A stretch of 33,450 nucleotides of DNA from positions 1-33,450 of the forward strand of contig NZ_FZNZ01000035.1 in the NCBI RefSeq assembly GCF_900187995.1. Reading direction: 5' to 3'. Positions 17,229-25,786 of this stretch are shown in pieces (the first letter of the stretch is position 1; each line of letters starts with the position of its first letter). The translations under genes were made by a program, and so were the position numbers. This DNA comes from Prevotella jejuni (lineage in GTDB: Bacteria; Bacteroidota; Bacteroidia; Bacteroidales; Bacteroidaceae). The notes under the pieces are model-generated. The model was not told the DNA's origin. It ran no database searches and saw nothing but the letters and a program-made list of their open reading frames with translations.

Positions 17229-18467
17229 TTATGAGGCAGTATCCGACTTCTGAATATGAGCCTTATCAAGTTGTTGACGCACATACTCTTCCGTCACCTC
17301 AAATGATTTAATACGTCGTGATGGTACATCAAACATAGCATCCATCATCACAGCCTCAACGATTGAACGCAAACCACGAGCTCCAAGTTTATACTCAACG
17401 CCCTTGTCTACGATGTAATCAAGTGCTGCCTCTGTGAAAGTCAGTTTGATACCATCCATGTCAAACAACTTGATATACTGTTTTACAATAGAGTTCTTCG
17501 GTTCAACAAGTATCCTCCGTAACGCCTTTCTATCCAACGGATTGAGATAGGTGAGCACTGGCAGACGTCCTATAATCTCTGGAATAAGACCGAAAGATTT
17601 CAAGTCTTGAGGAAGAACATACTTCATCAAGTCGTTCTTATCAATCTTTGCAACGTTCTGTACAGAGTTATATCCAACCGTGTGGGTATTCATTCGTTGT
17701 GCAATCTTACGTTCTATACCATCGAAGGCACCACCACAAATGAAAAGGATGTTACGAGTATCAACGTGTATATAATCCTGATCAGGATGTTTACGACCAC
17801 CCTTTGGCGGTACGTTAACCATTGTTCCCTCCAAGAGTTTCAACAAACCCTGCTGCACACCCTCACCACTTACATCACGTGTAATGCTTGGGTTATCGCT
17901 TTTACGTGCTATCTTATCAATTTCATCAATGAAGACAATACCACGTTCGGCAGCAGCAACATCAAAGTTTGCCACCTGCAAGAGACGTGAGAGGATACTT
18001 TCCACATCCTCACCTACGTATCCAGCCTCCGTGAATACCGTTGCATCAACAATCGTAAAAGGAACATCAAGGAGCTTAGCAATGGTACGAGCGAGCAAAG
18101 TCTTACCCGTACCTGTAGAGCCAACCATGATGATATTACTCTTCTCTATCTCCACACCATCATCGTCCTTAGGCTGCTGTAAACGTTTATAATGGTTATA
18201 AACAGCCACAGAAAGATAGCGTTTCGCCTCGTCCTGACCGATTATATATTCATCAAGATATTTCTTAATCTCTCTCGGTTTAGGAACTTTCTTGAGCTTG
18301 AAAGCCTCGCCTTCGCCATTCTTTCCCTGTGCCAAAGCACCTGTCTCCATGACGATATTGTAGGCTTGCTGTGCACAATCCTCACAGATATAGCCATTCA
18401 AGCCTGTGATAAGAAGTTTTACATCCTTCTCACTACGACCACAAAAACTACATTTCTTTTGGGGCAT
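17229..18467 (-). CDS. clpX: ATP-dependent Clp protease ATP-binding subunit ClpX
   Basis: 412 aa, normal length. AAA+ unfoldase that recognises substrates and feeds them to ClpP. The N-terminal zinc-binding domain has Cys6, Cys9, Cys28 and Cys31. Walker A GSTGTGKT (116-123) and Walker B IVFIDEID (177-184) are intact, followed by the pore loop and sensor regions and the C-terminal [11 protein letters not shown]. An IGF-type ClpP-binding loop is replaced by a related sequence ([13 protein letters not shown] is present just before it). It follows clpP by 9 bp in the classic clpP-clpX order. Confidence 0.98.
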   Translation of the reverse strand: MPQKKCSFCGRSEKDVKLLITGLNGYICEDCAQQAYNIVMETGALAQGKNGEGEAFKLKKVPKPREIKKYLDEYIIGQDEAKRYLSVAVYNHYKRLQQPKDDDGVEIEKSNIIMVGSTGTGKTLLARTIAKLLDVPFTIVDATVFTEAGYVGEDVESILSRLLQVANFDVAAAERGIVFIDEIDKIARKSDNPSITRDVSGEGVQQGLLKLLEGTMVNVPPKGGRKHPDQDYIHVDTRNILFICGGAFDGIERKIAQRMNTHTVGYNSVQNVAKIDKNDLMKYVLPQDLKSFGLIPEIIGRLPVLTYLNPLDRKALRRILVEPKNSIVKQYIKLFDMDGIKLTFTEAALDYIVDKGVEYKLGARGLRSIVEAVMMDAMFDVPSRRIKSFEVTEEYVRQQLDKAHIQKSDTAS

Positions 18468-18476
18468 TCTTATCCT

Positions 18477-19169
18477 TTACTTTGCTTCTTCCGAAGTGTT
18501 ACTTACTGATTTTCTCACAAGAACCTCATCAATCATACCATAAGCCTTGGCTTCTTCCGAAGTCATCCAGTAGTTACGATCACTGTCATTCCACACCTTC
18601 TCAAATGGTTGATGGGAGTGTTCGCTGATGATTGTATAAAGTTCTTTCTTGAACTTCTGTATCTCTCGTGCCTCAATCTCAATATCCGAAGCTTGGCCTT
18701 GTACGCCTCCTAATGGCTGATGAATCATTACTCGGCTATGTTTCAGCGCTGATCGCTTACCTTCCTTACCTGCAACAAGCAGGACAGCAGCCATAGATGC
18801 GGCCATACCAGTACACAACGTTGCTACATCACTGGATATAAACTGCATGGTATCATAGATACCTAAACCTGCAGTAACGCTTCCGCCAGGAGAGTTGATA
18901 TAAATTGAGATATCCTTACCAGGGTCAACAGAATCCAAATAAAGCAACTGTGCCTGAATAGTATTAGCTGAATAGTCATCAACCTGAGTTCCAAGGAAGA
19001 TGATACGTTCCATCATAAGACGAGAGAAAACGTCCATCTGCGTTACATTCAGCTGACGCTCTTCAAGAATATATGGATTGAGATACTGCGCCTGTGCACG
19101 CATAACGTCGTCAAGCACCATACCATTCATCCCAAGATGCCCTGTGGCAAACTTTCTAAAATCGTTCAT
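18477..19169 (-). CDS. clpP: ATP-dependent Clp protease proteolytic subunit ClpP
   Basis: 230 aa. Serine peptidase that forms the double heptameric barrel. Ser125 (GMAASMAA), His150 (VMIHQP) and Asp195 (WNDSDRNYW) form the triad. SPGGSVTAGLGIYDTM is the substrate-strand motif. The N-terminus is ~20-25 residues longer than E. coli ClpP, with a probable cleaved or flexible leader, and the C-terminus ends in a polar tail. It lies between tig and clpX, which supplies the trigger factor-ClpXP quality-control set. Its own -7 box is about 120 bp upstream, so it is not only read from tig. Confidence 0.98.
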   Translation of the reverse strand: MNDFRKFATGHLGMNGMVLDDVMRAQAQYLNPYILEERQLNVTQMDVFSRLMMERIIFLGTQVDDYSANTIQAQLLYLDSVDPGKDISIYINSPGGSVTAGLGIYDTMQFISSDVATLCTGMAASMAAVLLVAGKEGKRSALKHSRVMIHQPLGGVQGQASDIEIEAREIQKFKKELYTIISEHSHQPFEKVWNDSDRNYWMTSEEAKAYGMIDEVLVRKSVSNTSEEAK

Positions 19170-19206
19170 TGTTTTCCTTTCTATATATTTTTATTATGAC
19201 AAAAAT

Positions 19207-19319
19207 AGAGGTTATCGACCTCTCTTACCATTGCCATCAATACAAACATTATGCCACTCCATGCGACAAGGGCTTGTATATCTAAAGCAAAGATAAGCAA
19301 AAAAATCGATAACCCCTCT
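19207..19319 (-). promoter_or_regulatory. clpP promoter region with a flanking inverted repeat
   Basis: On the - strand TATCTTTG (19295-19288) matches the -7 consensus, giving a leader of about 115 nt. AGAGGTTATCGA (19207-19218) in the leader is repeated in inverted form as TCGATAACCcCTCT (19306-19319), just upstream of the -7 box. The leader copy can also form a small local hairpin AGAGG-CCTCT (19207-19223). No -33 box is clear. Confidence 0.45.
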
Positions 19320-19347
19320 ATATAAAGGAAGATTTTTACTAAAAATG

Positions 19348-20712
19348 TTACTCGCTTACAAGTTTATTGAACTCTTCAAGACTTACTGTCTTAACATTCA
19401 ACTTTACTACGTCTTTGATTACTGCTGCGAGTTTGCGATCGAGTGCAGCCTCTACGAAGTTGTCAATGTTCTCACGCTTCTTCAACAACTCGTCTGCATA
19501 ACCATTCAGATAGTCCTCTGGTACATTGGTCATACCGTACTGAGCGAACTGTGCACGTGCCATCTGACGAGCGCTCTCACGAACATCATCATCATTAACC
19601 TTGATGTCATGATCATTAGCCAACTGCTCCTTAATCAAGTGCCATGTCAGCTCTTTGATGCTCTGTGCATAGTTCTTCTCTACAAACTCCTCACCCTTAT
19701 CTTGGTTGTTAGCCAACATAATGCGCTTCAAAATAGCATCTGGGAAAGTTAATTCACCAACCTTCTTCTCACAGTATGCGCGAAGATCCTGAATAAACTT
19801 ATAGTCTGAGTCGCCCTTCAACTGCTCTTTCAAGCCTTCAGCAATCTTGTTACGGAAGTCTGCCTCCGTCTTGATGTCAGCATCCTCACCATATACATTC
19901 TTCCAAAGGTCCTCATTATTCTCGGCCTTAACGAAGCGTGAGATCTCTGTTATTTGATAAGAGAAGTTACCCTTATGCTCGGCAACCTCCTCTTTCTTTA
20001 TCTTCAAGAGTGAAGAAACCTCTATTTCATTATCTGGATAAGCTGCTGTTGGGTTAAAGGTGATGATATCACCGAGCTTAGCACCATCGAAGAGTTTCTT
20101 CTGATCCTCAACCTTGATATACTGTGGCATCAATGATGCACCTTCAACAGTGATACCACCTTCGAGTGTGTTTCCATTCTCATCCAACTCACGAAGGTCA
20201 CCCTTCAGCAAATCACGCTGCTCAGGATCGAAGCTCTCTGCCTTGTCATAGTGACCTGCACGGCTCTGGAACATATCTACTTGCTGGTCGATCAACTTGT
20301 CATCAACAGCTATCTCGTAGAAATCAATCTTATTCTTACCGTTCAATTCAATCTTGAACTCTGGTGCTACAGCTATATCAAACTTGAACACGTAAGGTGC
20401 CGGTTTCTCCAAGTCAACAGCTTCCTGTGACTCAGAACCCATAGGCTGACCCAACATCTGAATCTTGTTATCAGTGATGTATTTCTGTAGGTTCTCACCA
20501 AGAATCTTATTAATAGCTTCCATCTTCACCTGTGGGCCGTACTGACGCTTAATCAGTCCCATAGGCACCTGGCCCTGACGGAAACCAGGAACATTGGCAC
20601 GCTTGCGATAATCCTTGAGAGTTTTCTCTACCTCATCCTTGTAATCAGCTTCCTCAACAGTGATGGTCATCAAGCCATTCACTTTGTCGGCATTCTCAAA
20701 TGAAATTTTCAT
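19348..20712 (-). CDS. tig: Trigger factor (ribosome-associated chaperone)
   Basis: 454 aa, normal length. It binds nascent chains at the ribosomal exit tunnel. The N-terminal ribosome-binding domain contains the signature FRQGQVPMGLI (44-54; the family motif is G-F-R-x-G-K-x-P). The PPIase-like middle domain is degenerate, as in other Bacteroidetes trigger factors. The C-terminal helical cradle (KLNVKTVSLEEFNKLVSE) closes the protein. It is upstream of clpP-clpX in the classic order. The ATG at 20712 agrees with the family N-terminus MKISFENADKVNGLMTITVE. Confidence 0.95.
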   Translation of the reverse strand: MKISFENADKVNGLMTITVEEADYKDEVEKTLKDYRKRANVPGFRQGQVPMGLIKRQYGPQVKMEAINKILGENLQKYITDNKIQMLGQPMGSESQEAVDLEKPAPYVFKFDIAVAPEFKIELNGKNKIDFYEIAVDDKLIDQQVDMFQSRAGHYDKAESFDPEQRDLLKGDLRELDENGNTLEGGITVEGASLMPQYIKVEDQKKLFDGAKLGDIITFNPTAAYPDNEIEVSSLLKIKKEEVAEHKGNFSYQITEISRFVKAENNEDLWKNVYGEDADIKTEADFRNKIAEGLKEQLKGDSDYKFIQDLRAYCEKKVGELTFPDAILKRIMLANNQDKGEEFVEKNYAQSIKELTWHLIKEQLANDHDIKVNDDDVRESARQMARAQFAQYGMTNVPEDYLNGYADELLKKRENIDNFVEAALDRKLAAVIKDVVKLNVKTVSLEEFNKLVSE

Positions 20713-20800
20713 CTTTGATGTATATATTTATGTTTATTATTATTTATCAAAAGCATGTGTTTACAAGAGGACACACTTATCCCTTATAGACTTTGAAATG

Positions 20801-20808
20801 CAAAGATA
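20801..20808 (-). promoter_or_regulatory. Candidate tig -7 box
   Basis: TATCTTTG on the - strand, about 90 nt upstream of the tig ATG. No matching -33 TTTG at 19-21 bp. Confidence 0.45.
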
Positions 20809-21001
20809 CTTAAAAATTCGCATAACCTTATAATATATAAGGGGAAATTTGTTTTTTTAACCAAGATAAGCTACTACAGCGGCCTATCTCGGGTGCTATC
20901 TCCTTATGATTATGCCCCCTTATAACGAACTTTTATATCGAATCTTGCTGTTAGTTGCCTGTCTTCCGAGACCCTTTCTTTTCCAAGAATAAATCTGGTT
21001 G

Positions 21002-21092
21002 CGAATTATTTTCATGAAAAAAAATATTTATTGTCATGAAGAAAAATATTTCTTGTCGTGAAAAAAAATATTTTTTTCATGAAAATAATTCG
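21002..21092. repeat. 22-bp-period TCATGA palindrome array B
   Basis: TCATGA (one variant TCGTGA) starts at 21012, 21034, 21056 and 21077, spaced 22, 22 and 21. The ends form a perfect 19-bp inverted repeat (21002-21020 and 21074-21092), so the whole 91 bp can fold into one long hairpin. AATATT centres lie midway between the TCATGA centres, giving a palindromic centre every ~11 bp. It is 59 bp downstream of the lptB stop. Confidence 0.85.
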
Positions 21093-21151
21093 ATAAAGCA
21101 GATGTGCTACCTCAAATAAGACACCTGTAAAGAGAGGGATAGTCCCTGTTT

Positions 21152-21979
21152 TTACCTCTCATTAGCCTCTTCCTGCGCCCGTTTACGCTGGTCGAGCAAC
21201 TGGAAATCCTTCTTCTGTAGAATGAAGTCAGTACCGAGGTATTTCTCTTTTACTATCTTATTAGCGGCCAACTCCTCCGGAGTTCCCTTAAAGAGGATGC
21301 GACCTTCGAAGAGAAGATAGGCGCGATCGGTAATATTCAGCGTCTCATGTACATTATGGTCGGTGATGAGGATGCCGATATTACGGAATTTCAAACGCCA
21401 AACAATATGCTGAATATCCTCGACGGCGATAGGGTCGACACCCGCAAAAGGCTCATCAAGCATGATAAACTTTGGGTCGATGGCCAGACAGCGAGCTATC
21501 TCGCAGCGACGACGCTCACCACCAGAAAGACGGTCACCAAGGTTCTTACGCACCTTCTCCAATCGGAACTCGCGGATAAGACTTTCCATCTTGTCGATGC
21601 GTTCTTGCTTAGAAAGCTTCGTCATCTCTAATACGCTCATGATATTATCTTCCACACTCATCTTACGAAAGACACTCGCCTCTTGAGGAAGATAGCCTAT
21701 ACCAGCACGTGCACGCTTATAAACAGGGAAATTCGTAATCTCTTGATCGTCAATGTAAACGTGTCCTTCATTAGGAACAACCAGACCTGTCGTCATATAA
21801 AACGACGTAGTCTTTCCCGCACCATTTGGTCCAAGCAACCCAACAATCTCTCCTTGTTTCACATTGATGCTCACACCATTGGCTACTGTTCGCTTTCCAT
21901 ATCGCTTCACCAGCTTCTCCGTACGAAGAATGCTCCCCTCGCCTTCTGGGCGTACAACAATATTATCTGACTCTGACAT
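21152..21979 (-). CDS. lptB: LPS export ABC transporter ATP-binding protein LptB
   Basis: 275 aa. ATPase of the LptB2FG complex that extracts LPS from the inner membrane. Walker A GPNGAGKT (50-57), Q-loop YLPQEASVF, signature LSGGERRR, Walker [14 protein letters not shown] and switch [10 protein letters not shown] are intact and typical of LptB. The C-terminal ~30 residues ([24 protein letters not shown]) extend past E. coli LptB. It is monocistronic here, with its own promoter, and separated from the OstA-like gene that works in the same pathway by 13 kb. Confidence 0.95.
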   Translation of the reverse strand: MSESDNIVVRPEGEGSILRTEKLVKRYGKRTVANGVSINVKQGEIVGLLGPNGAGKTTSFYMTTGLVVPNEGHVYIDDQEITNFPVYKRARAGIGYLPQEASVFRKMSVEDNIMSVLEMTKLSKQERIDKMESLIREFRLEKVRKNLGDRLSGGERRRCEIARCLAIDPKFIMLDEPFAGVDPIAVEDIQHIVWRLKFRNIGILITDHNVHETLNITDRAYLLFEGRILFKGTPEELAANKIVKEKYLGTDFILQKKDFQLLDQRKRAQEEANER

Positions 21980-22004
21980 AGTTTTCTCTTTTAAGCAATT
22001 GGTG

Positions 22005-22034
22005 CAAAATTACGAAATAAAAAGCAGATAGCAA
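22005..22034 (-). promoter_or_regulatory. lptB promoter
   Basis: On the - strand: TTG (22034-22032), a 19-bp spacer, TAATTTTG (22012-22005), a Bacteroidetes-type promoter. The leader would be about 22 nt. Confidence 0.55.
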
Positions 22035-22155
22035 TCATAAAGACGTGAAAAGAAACAAAAGAACAATACAGATAAATCTATAGCTACGTGTCTACACTTC
22101 TATTAAAAGACGTTCTCACGGAGGTTCTCTGCCATGATTGCTTGGTGGCTATTCC

Positions 22156-23289
22156 CTATTCTTCTCCAGAAGTATATCCTAACAACTCCTGCTCGAATGC
22201 CGTCGTCCACACTTCATTGCTAAGTGCAGCCGACATTGAATTAAGGGCTTGACACTGCTCACGCGAAATGGTCCTACGTTCGTGATGATATGCCCATGGA
22301 GCTAACATAAGGAGTCGCCCTTCACAACAAGCATCAAAGTACTGCCCAGGAGGTTTATAGAGAGGTGGAAAACCGTTTTCTAATAAGACAATGAGTGGAA
22401 GCTTCTCCTCCAATGCTGCACGTGCTATTTCTTTTTCTCCAGCCGATATACAGGGACTAACAAGTACTCCTCCCTCTCGTCCTCGTGCAAGGAAATATTC
22501 CTTTTGCAAGGCTATAAGGCGCAGATTCTCTGGTGTCTTATTATTATGACAACGTACCTGCAGTCTTATTGGGTGCTCCAGTAACCACTGATTTCCTATA
22601 GCAGAGAAAGTTCTATCACCTACTTTCAGACTATTCACGACACGAAAAAGTTGCGGATTATCCCGCTTCATCGCCAGCCGTCGTGGGTTATCAGCAATAT
22701 ATCTGAACATATTCTCCAGCTGTCCCTTCCCTCTTAGCACGCTGTCATGATATCCCGGTGCAAAGAGCATGCCATGCTCTGGATGCTTGCAGCCTCGCTG
22801 TTTCGCCCCTTCTCCGCTGCCAGCCAGCCTCTGCCTTCCTATTCTGTCCTCCTGTTCCGGTTTCTGAGGCATTGCCTCAGAACTCTCCAACACCAACCGC
22901 CGATACGCCCGATTACAACCCACCTTGAACCCATTGATTACCTTCCCCAGGTGTACAGCCATCTCATGTGTCACAAAGAGGATGCCGTGTATATGGTCCG
23001 GCATAACCTGAAAGGCAAGCACACTCACCTCTGGATAATACTTAGGAATCTCTATCCAACAACACTCGACCTCACTCCCCAGCTCTGTTGGCTCAACATA
23101 GGCGGATGCTACAGCTGCTGTCCTTCGCATAAGCCTACCCAACAATGGCTGCCTTCCTTCCGTACAGAGCGTTATCATATAGATACATCGCCCTTGGTAG
23201 TCATGCCCTTTAAGCCTCCGTAGCAGCGACGCCACACACTCACGACGCCAGCCTACCCCTTCCACGTATATTGCAGGATTACTTTTCAT
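22156..23289 (-). CDS. REP-associated tyrosine transposase-like (Y1/RAYT) protein with extra C-terminal domain
   Basis: 377 aa from MKSNPAIYVEGVGW. The N-terminal ~215 residues are a Y1 HUH nuclease of the RAYT type: YMITLCTEGRQPLLG, the HUH-equivalent DHIHG (His99, His101), and FRYIADNPRRLAMKR with the presumed nucleophile Tyr197. Residues ~225-377 form a second domain (VGDRTFSAIGNQWLL, GGVLVSPCISAGEKEIARAALEEKLPLIVLLENG) with an alternating strand-helix pattern that recalls Rossmann/DprA-like folds; that fold is a guess. Such proteins are single-copy, usually domesticated enzymes linked to palindromic REP elements. An in-frame ATG at 23361 lies upstream of the -7 box, which decides for 23289. 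No palindromes flank the gene itself. Confidence 0.85.
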   Translation of the reverse strand: MKSNPAIYVEGVGWRRECVASLLRRLKGHDYQGRCIYMITLCTEGRQPLLGRLMRRTAAVASAYVEPTELGSEVECCWIEIPKYYPEVSVLAFQVMPDHIHGILFVTHEMAVHLGKVINGFKVGCNRAYRRLVLESSEAMPQKPEQEDRIGRQRLAGSGEGAKQRGCKHPEHGMLFAPGYHDSVLRGKGQLENMFRYIADNPRRLAMKRDNPQLFRVVNSLKVGDRTFSAIGNQWLLEHPIRLQVRCHNNKTPENLRLIALQKEYFLARGREGGVLVSPCISAGEKEIARAALEEKLPLIVLLENGFPPLYKPPGQYFDACCEGRLLMLAPWAYHHERRTISREQCQALNSMSAALSNEVWTTAFEQELLGYTSGEE

Positions 23290-23316
23290 AGCTTTAAACC
23301 CATAGTTTGTCACGCA

Positions 23317-23324
23317 CAAAGATA
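23317..23324 (-). promoter_or_regulatory. Candidate -7 box of the RAYT-like gene
   Basis: TATCTTTG on the - strand. It places transcription start at about 23314, so the ATG at 23289 is used with a ~25-nt leader. The -33 element is not clear. Confidence 0.45.
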
Positions 23325-23452
23325 CAAATATAATCCTAAAAGAACTATACAATAATGGCAAAGATACTATTTACAAAAAGCGAAAGTAGCCTTCATGACT
23401 ATTAAATAATGTCTTTCTTTTCTATTTCTACGATATTTTGGTTAAATTTGCA

Positions 23453-23460
23453 CTTTGAAC
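23453..23460 (+). promoter_or_regulatory. Candidate mlaE -7 box
   Basis: TAAATTTG, 16 bp before the mlaE ATG, matches TAnnTTTG. No clear -33 box. Confidence 0.45.
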
Positions 23461-23476
23461 ATCAAACAGAAAGAAC

Positions 23477-24223
23477 ATGCTTTTATTCAAGTGGCTGAAC
23501 ACATTCGGTAATTATCTTATGTTGATGGGACGCTCATTCAGTAGTCCCGAACGAATGCGAATGTTCCTAAAAAGATATGTTAAAGAGATGTCTCAGTTGG
23601 GCGTAGACTCAATAGGTATCGTCCTTCTCATCTCTTTCTTTATAGGTGCAGTTATATGTATACAGATTAAACTCAACGTGCAAAGTCCTTGGATGCCACA
23701 TTGGGTTTCTGGCTATGTGACGAGAGAGATTATGCTCTTGGAGTTCTCCAGCAGTATTATGTGTCTGATTCTATCAGGTAAGGTCGGGTCAAACATTGCT
23801 TCAGAGTTAGGAACCATGCGTGTAACACAGCAGATTGATGCATTGGAGATTATGGGTATCAACTCTGCCAGCTACCTCATCTTGCCTAAGATATTAGGTC
23901 TTATCACGATTATGCCATTCCTTGTTATCTTCTCTGCGGCAACGGGTATCATCGGTGCATACGCCACGGCCTACCTCGCACATATCATCACACCAGTAGA
24001 CCTGACTGCTGGTCTTCAACATGATTTCAACCCATGGTTTATGTGGATGAGTATCATCAAGGGCTTCTTCTTTGCCTTTATCATCTCAAGTGTTTCGTCA
24101 TTTATGGGCTACACGGTGAAGGGAGGAAGTGTTGAAGTTGGTAAGGCATCTACGGATGCAGTAGTTTGCTCAAGCGTCTTGATTCTCTTCAGTGACGTTT
24201 TCCTCACACAGATGTTGAGTTGA
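23477..24223 (+). CDS. mlaE: MlaE-type ABC transporter permease
   Basis: 248 aa, the usual length for this family (DUF140/MlaE). Inner-membrane permease that with an MlaF ATPase and an MCE (MlaD) protein moves phospholipids between the membranes. Five to six hydrophobic segments are visible (IGIVLLISFFIGAVICIQI; SSIMCLILSGKVGSNIASELGTMRVTQQIDALEIMGIN, which carries the coupling helix; ILGLITIMPFLVIFSAATGIIGAY; GFFFAFIISSVSSFMGY; VVCSSVLILFSDVFLTQM). Its partner mlaF lies 588 bp downstream, and a four-helix-bundle gene sits between them. No MCE gene is in this window. Confidence 0.93.
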   Translation: MLLFKWLNTFGNYLMLMGRSFSSPERMRMFLKRYVKEMSQLGVDSIGIVLLISFFIGAVICIQIKLNVQSPWMPHWVSGYVTREIMLLEFSSSIMCLILSGKVGSNIASELGTMRVTQQIDALEIMGINSASYLILPKILGLITIMPFLVIFSAATGIIGAYATAYLAHIITPVDLTAGLQHDFNPWFMWMSIIKGFFFAFIISSVSSFMGYTVKGGSVEVGKASTDAVVCSSVLILFSDVFLTQMLS

Positions 24224-24238
24224 TATAGGAGTTAAAGA

Positions 24239-24267
24239 AGTTAAGGAGTGAAATGGAGTTAAGACAA
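24239..24267 (+). repeat. Left arm of the 29-bp inverted repeat
   Basis: AGTTAAGGAGTG...GTTAAGACAA, exactly complementary to 24764-24792. It contains GGAGT-type tandem units (GGAGTTAA, AAGTTAA, GGAGTGAA, GGAGTTAA from 24228). Confidence 0.9.
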
Positions 24268-24360
24268 TACCATCATTTGTATAGTACCAGACAACTACTT
24301 ATCATTTTAATCCTTAACTCATCACAAGCTATTAGACTCTTATACTAAATTAGCAAACTT

Positions 24361-24759
24361 ATGTCCAACTATCCTCAAACATATAGCTTTGAAAGAATAA
24401 TTGCATGGCAGAAGACCCATAGCTTTGTTCTTTATGTATATGAAGTTATGAAACTATTCCCTTCAGATGAGAAGTTTGGACTAACATCTCAATTTCGGAG
24501 AGCAGCTATCTCTATCGAAGCAAATATAGCAGAAGGATATAAGAGACTTGGACAACAGGACAAATTACGTTTTATGAACATTGCACAAGGAAGTTTAGAG
24601 GAATGTAGAGACTATATTATATTATCCCGTGATTTAGGATATATTGGCATGGAACAATATCAACAGCTTCATACTAAGATTGAAGAAGCAAGTAAGTTGC
24701 TCAATGCATATTGCTATGGTATTGCTAACAACCATGCCATGAATGATTTAGATAAATAA
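24361..24759 (+). CDS. Four-helix-bundle protein of the 23S rRNA intervening-sequence family
   Basis: 132 aa. FERIIAWQKTHSFVLYVYEVMK, FGLTSQFRRAAISIEANIAEGY, QGSLEECRDYIILSRDLGYI and ASKLLNAYCYG are the four helices of the S23/IVP family. The first members were found inside intervening sequences of spirochaete 23S rRNA genes; the molecular function is unknown, and the protein forms pentamers in solved family members. It sits between mlaE and mlaF, enclosed by a perfect inverted repeat, in a sense orientation that lets it be read from the mlaE transcript. Base use looks more AT-rich than mlaE and mlaF. It is not part of the Mla pathway as far as can be judged. Confidence 0.88.
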   Translation: MSNYPQTYSFERIIAWQKTHSFVLYVYEVMKLFPSDEKFGLTSQFRRAAISIEANIAEGYKRLGQQDKLRFMNIAQGSLEECRDYIILSRDLGYIGMEQYQQLHTKIEEASKLLNAYCYGIANNHAMNDLDK

Positions 24760-24763
24760 ACAT

Positions 24764-24792
24764 TTGTCTTAACTCCATTTCACTCCTTAACT
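24764..24792 (+). repeat. Right arm of the 29-bp inverted repeat
   Basis: Exact reverse complement of 24239-24267. It ends 19 bp before the mlaF ATG, so a stem formed in mRNA would stand next to the mlaF ribosome-binding region. Confidence 0.9.
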
Positions 24793-24811
24793 CCTGACAA
24801 ATCCTCATAAT

Positions 24812-25579
24812 ATGATTGAAGTAAAACATCTATTCAAGTCATTCGGTGACAAAGAAGTGCTGAAGGACATTAATGTCGTTTTTGAAGACGGAAAAACAAA
24901 TCTCATCATCGGGCAGAGTGGTGCGGGAAAAACCGTACTAATGCGTTCACTCACAGGACTGATTGAGCCTACTAAGGGTGAAGTGCTGTATGACGGACGT
25001 AACTTTGTTAACATGTCAAAGAAGGAACAGATTCTTATGAGACGTGAAATGGGTATGATTTTCCAAGGTGCTGCACTCTTCGACTCGCTCACCGTACTGG
25101 AAAACGTACGCTTTCCATTGGATATGTTCTCAGATATGACTGCGCAAGAACGTGACAAAAGGGCTATGGAATGCCTCGACCGCGTAAACTTAACAGGGGC
25201 CGAAGAGAAATTTCCTGGTGAGATTTCAGGTGGTATGCAGAAGCGTGTCGCTATTGCCAGAGCTATTGTCATGAATCCAAAGTATCTCTTCTGTGATGAA
25301 CCAAACTCTGGATTGGATCCAAAGACGTCACTTGTTATCGACCAATTACTCACGAGTATCACACGTGAGTTTAACATGACGACTATTATCAACACTCATG
25401 ATATGAACTCTGTAATGGGTATTGGTGAGAATATCGTGTTCATTGCTGATGGTAGGAAAGAATGGCAAGGTAATAAAGAATCGGTTATTACATCCAAGAA
25501 CGAGAAACTTAACGACCTCGTCTTTGCTTCTGATCTATTTAAGAAGGTAAAGAATGTGGAGCTATCTGAGGAAGAATAG
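24812..25579 (+). CDS. mlaF: MlaF-type ABC transporter ATP-binding protein
   Basis: 255 aa. ATPase partner of MlaE. Walker A GQSGAGKT (34-41), Q-loop GMIFQGAALFDSLTV, signature ISGGMQKRVAIARA, Walker B YLFCDEPNSGLDP and switch TIINTHDMNSV are all present. FQGAALFDSLTVLENVRFPL is characteristic of the MlaF/TTG2A group. A ~30-residue C-terminal tail follows the last conserved strand. It is downstream of mlaE but separated by the inserted four-helix-bundle unit. A hairpin follows the stop after 24 bp. Confidence 0.93.
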   Translation: MIEVKHLFKSFGDKEVLKDINVVFEDGKTNLIIGQSGAGKTVLMRSLTGLIEPTKGEVLYDGRNFVNMSKKEQILMRREMGMIFQGAALFDSLTVLENVRFPLDMFSDMTAQERDKRAMECLDRVNLTGAEEKFPGEISGGMQKRVAIARAIVMNPKYLFCDEPNSGLDPKTSLVIDQLLTSITREFNMTTIINTHDMNSVMGIGENIVFIADGRKEWQGNKESVITSKNEKLNDLVFASDLFKKVKNVELSEEE

Positions 25580-25603
25580 AGGATATCGGTTTGTCATAAA
25601 GTT

Positions 25604-25640
25604 TATGGTTTTGGGTTGTTGGAGACAATCCCAAACCATA
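25604..25640 (+). terminator. Hairpin downstream of mlaF
   Basis: TATGGTTTTGGGTTGT (25604-25619) pairs with ACAATCCCAAACCATA (25625-25640) with one bulge. It is placed to end the mlaE-mlaF transcript, but no clear T-run follows. Confidence 0.6.
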
Positions 25641-25786
25641 GCTATGGATGACTAATTCTGTAGCTTAATTAGTACTTACCCATAGTACGATTGGTGTTAA
25701 CCATCAACAACGACACGTGTTGGCTGTCAAAGACTAATTTGCCGGGCTTAATCCTTCGATTAATACGACTGAACAAAATCCCTAAA

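Larger units (their letters stand above)
20713..21151. other. Gene-free region between lptB and tig
   Basis: 439 bp. It contains the tig -7 box, TCATGA array B (21002-21092) and a short hairpin AGGGAtagTCCCT (21135-21147) next to the lptB stop. The stretch 20860-21000 shows nothing I can name. Confidence 0.65.
24227..24795. mobile_element. Inverted-repeat-bounded unit carrying a four-helix-bundle gene
   Basis: A perfect 29-bp inverted repeat (24239-24267 and 24764-24792) encloses the small gene at 24361-24759. A second, offset pairing (AGGAGTT at 24227-24233 with AACTCCT at 24789-24795) extends the ends. Removing the unit would place mlaE about 20 bp from mlaF, which suggests it was inserted into that operon. 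No target duplication is evident, so mobility is inferred from structure. Confidence 0.6.

Noticed and set aside
24805..25395. 196-codon frame on the - strand within mlaF
   Set aside because: Fully antisense to a complete ABC ATPase; Ser/Arg-rich translation with no family features.
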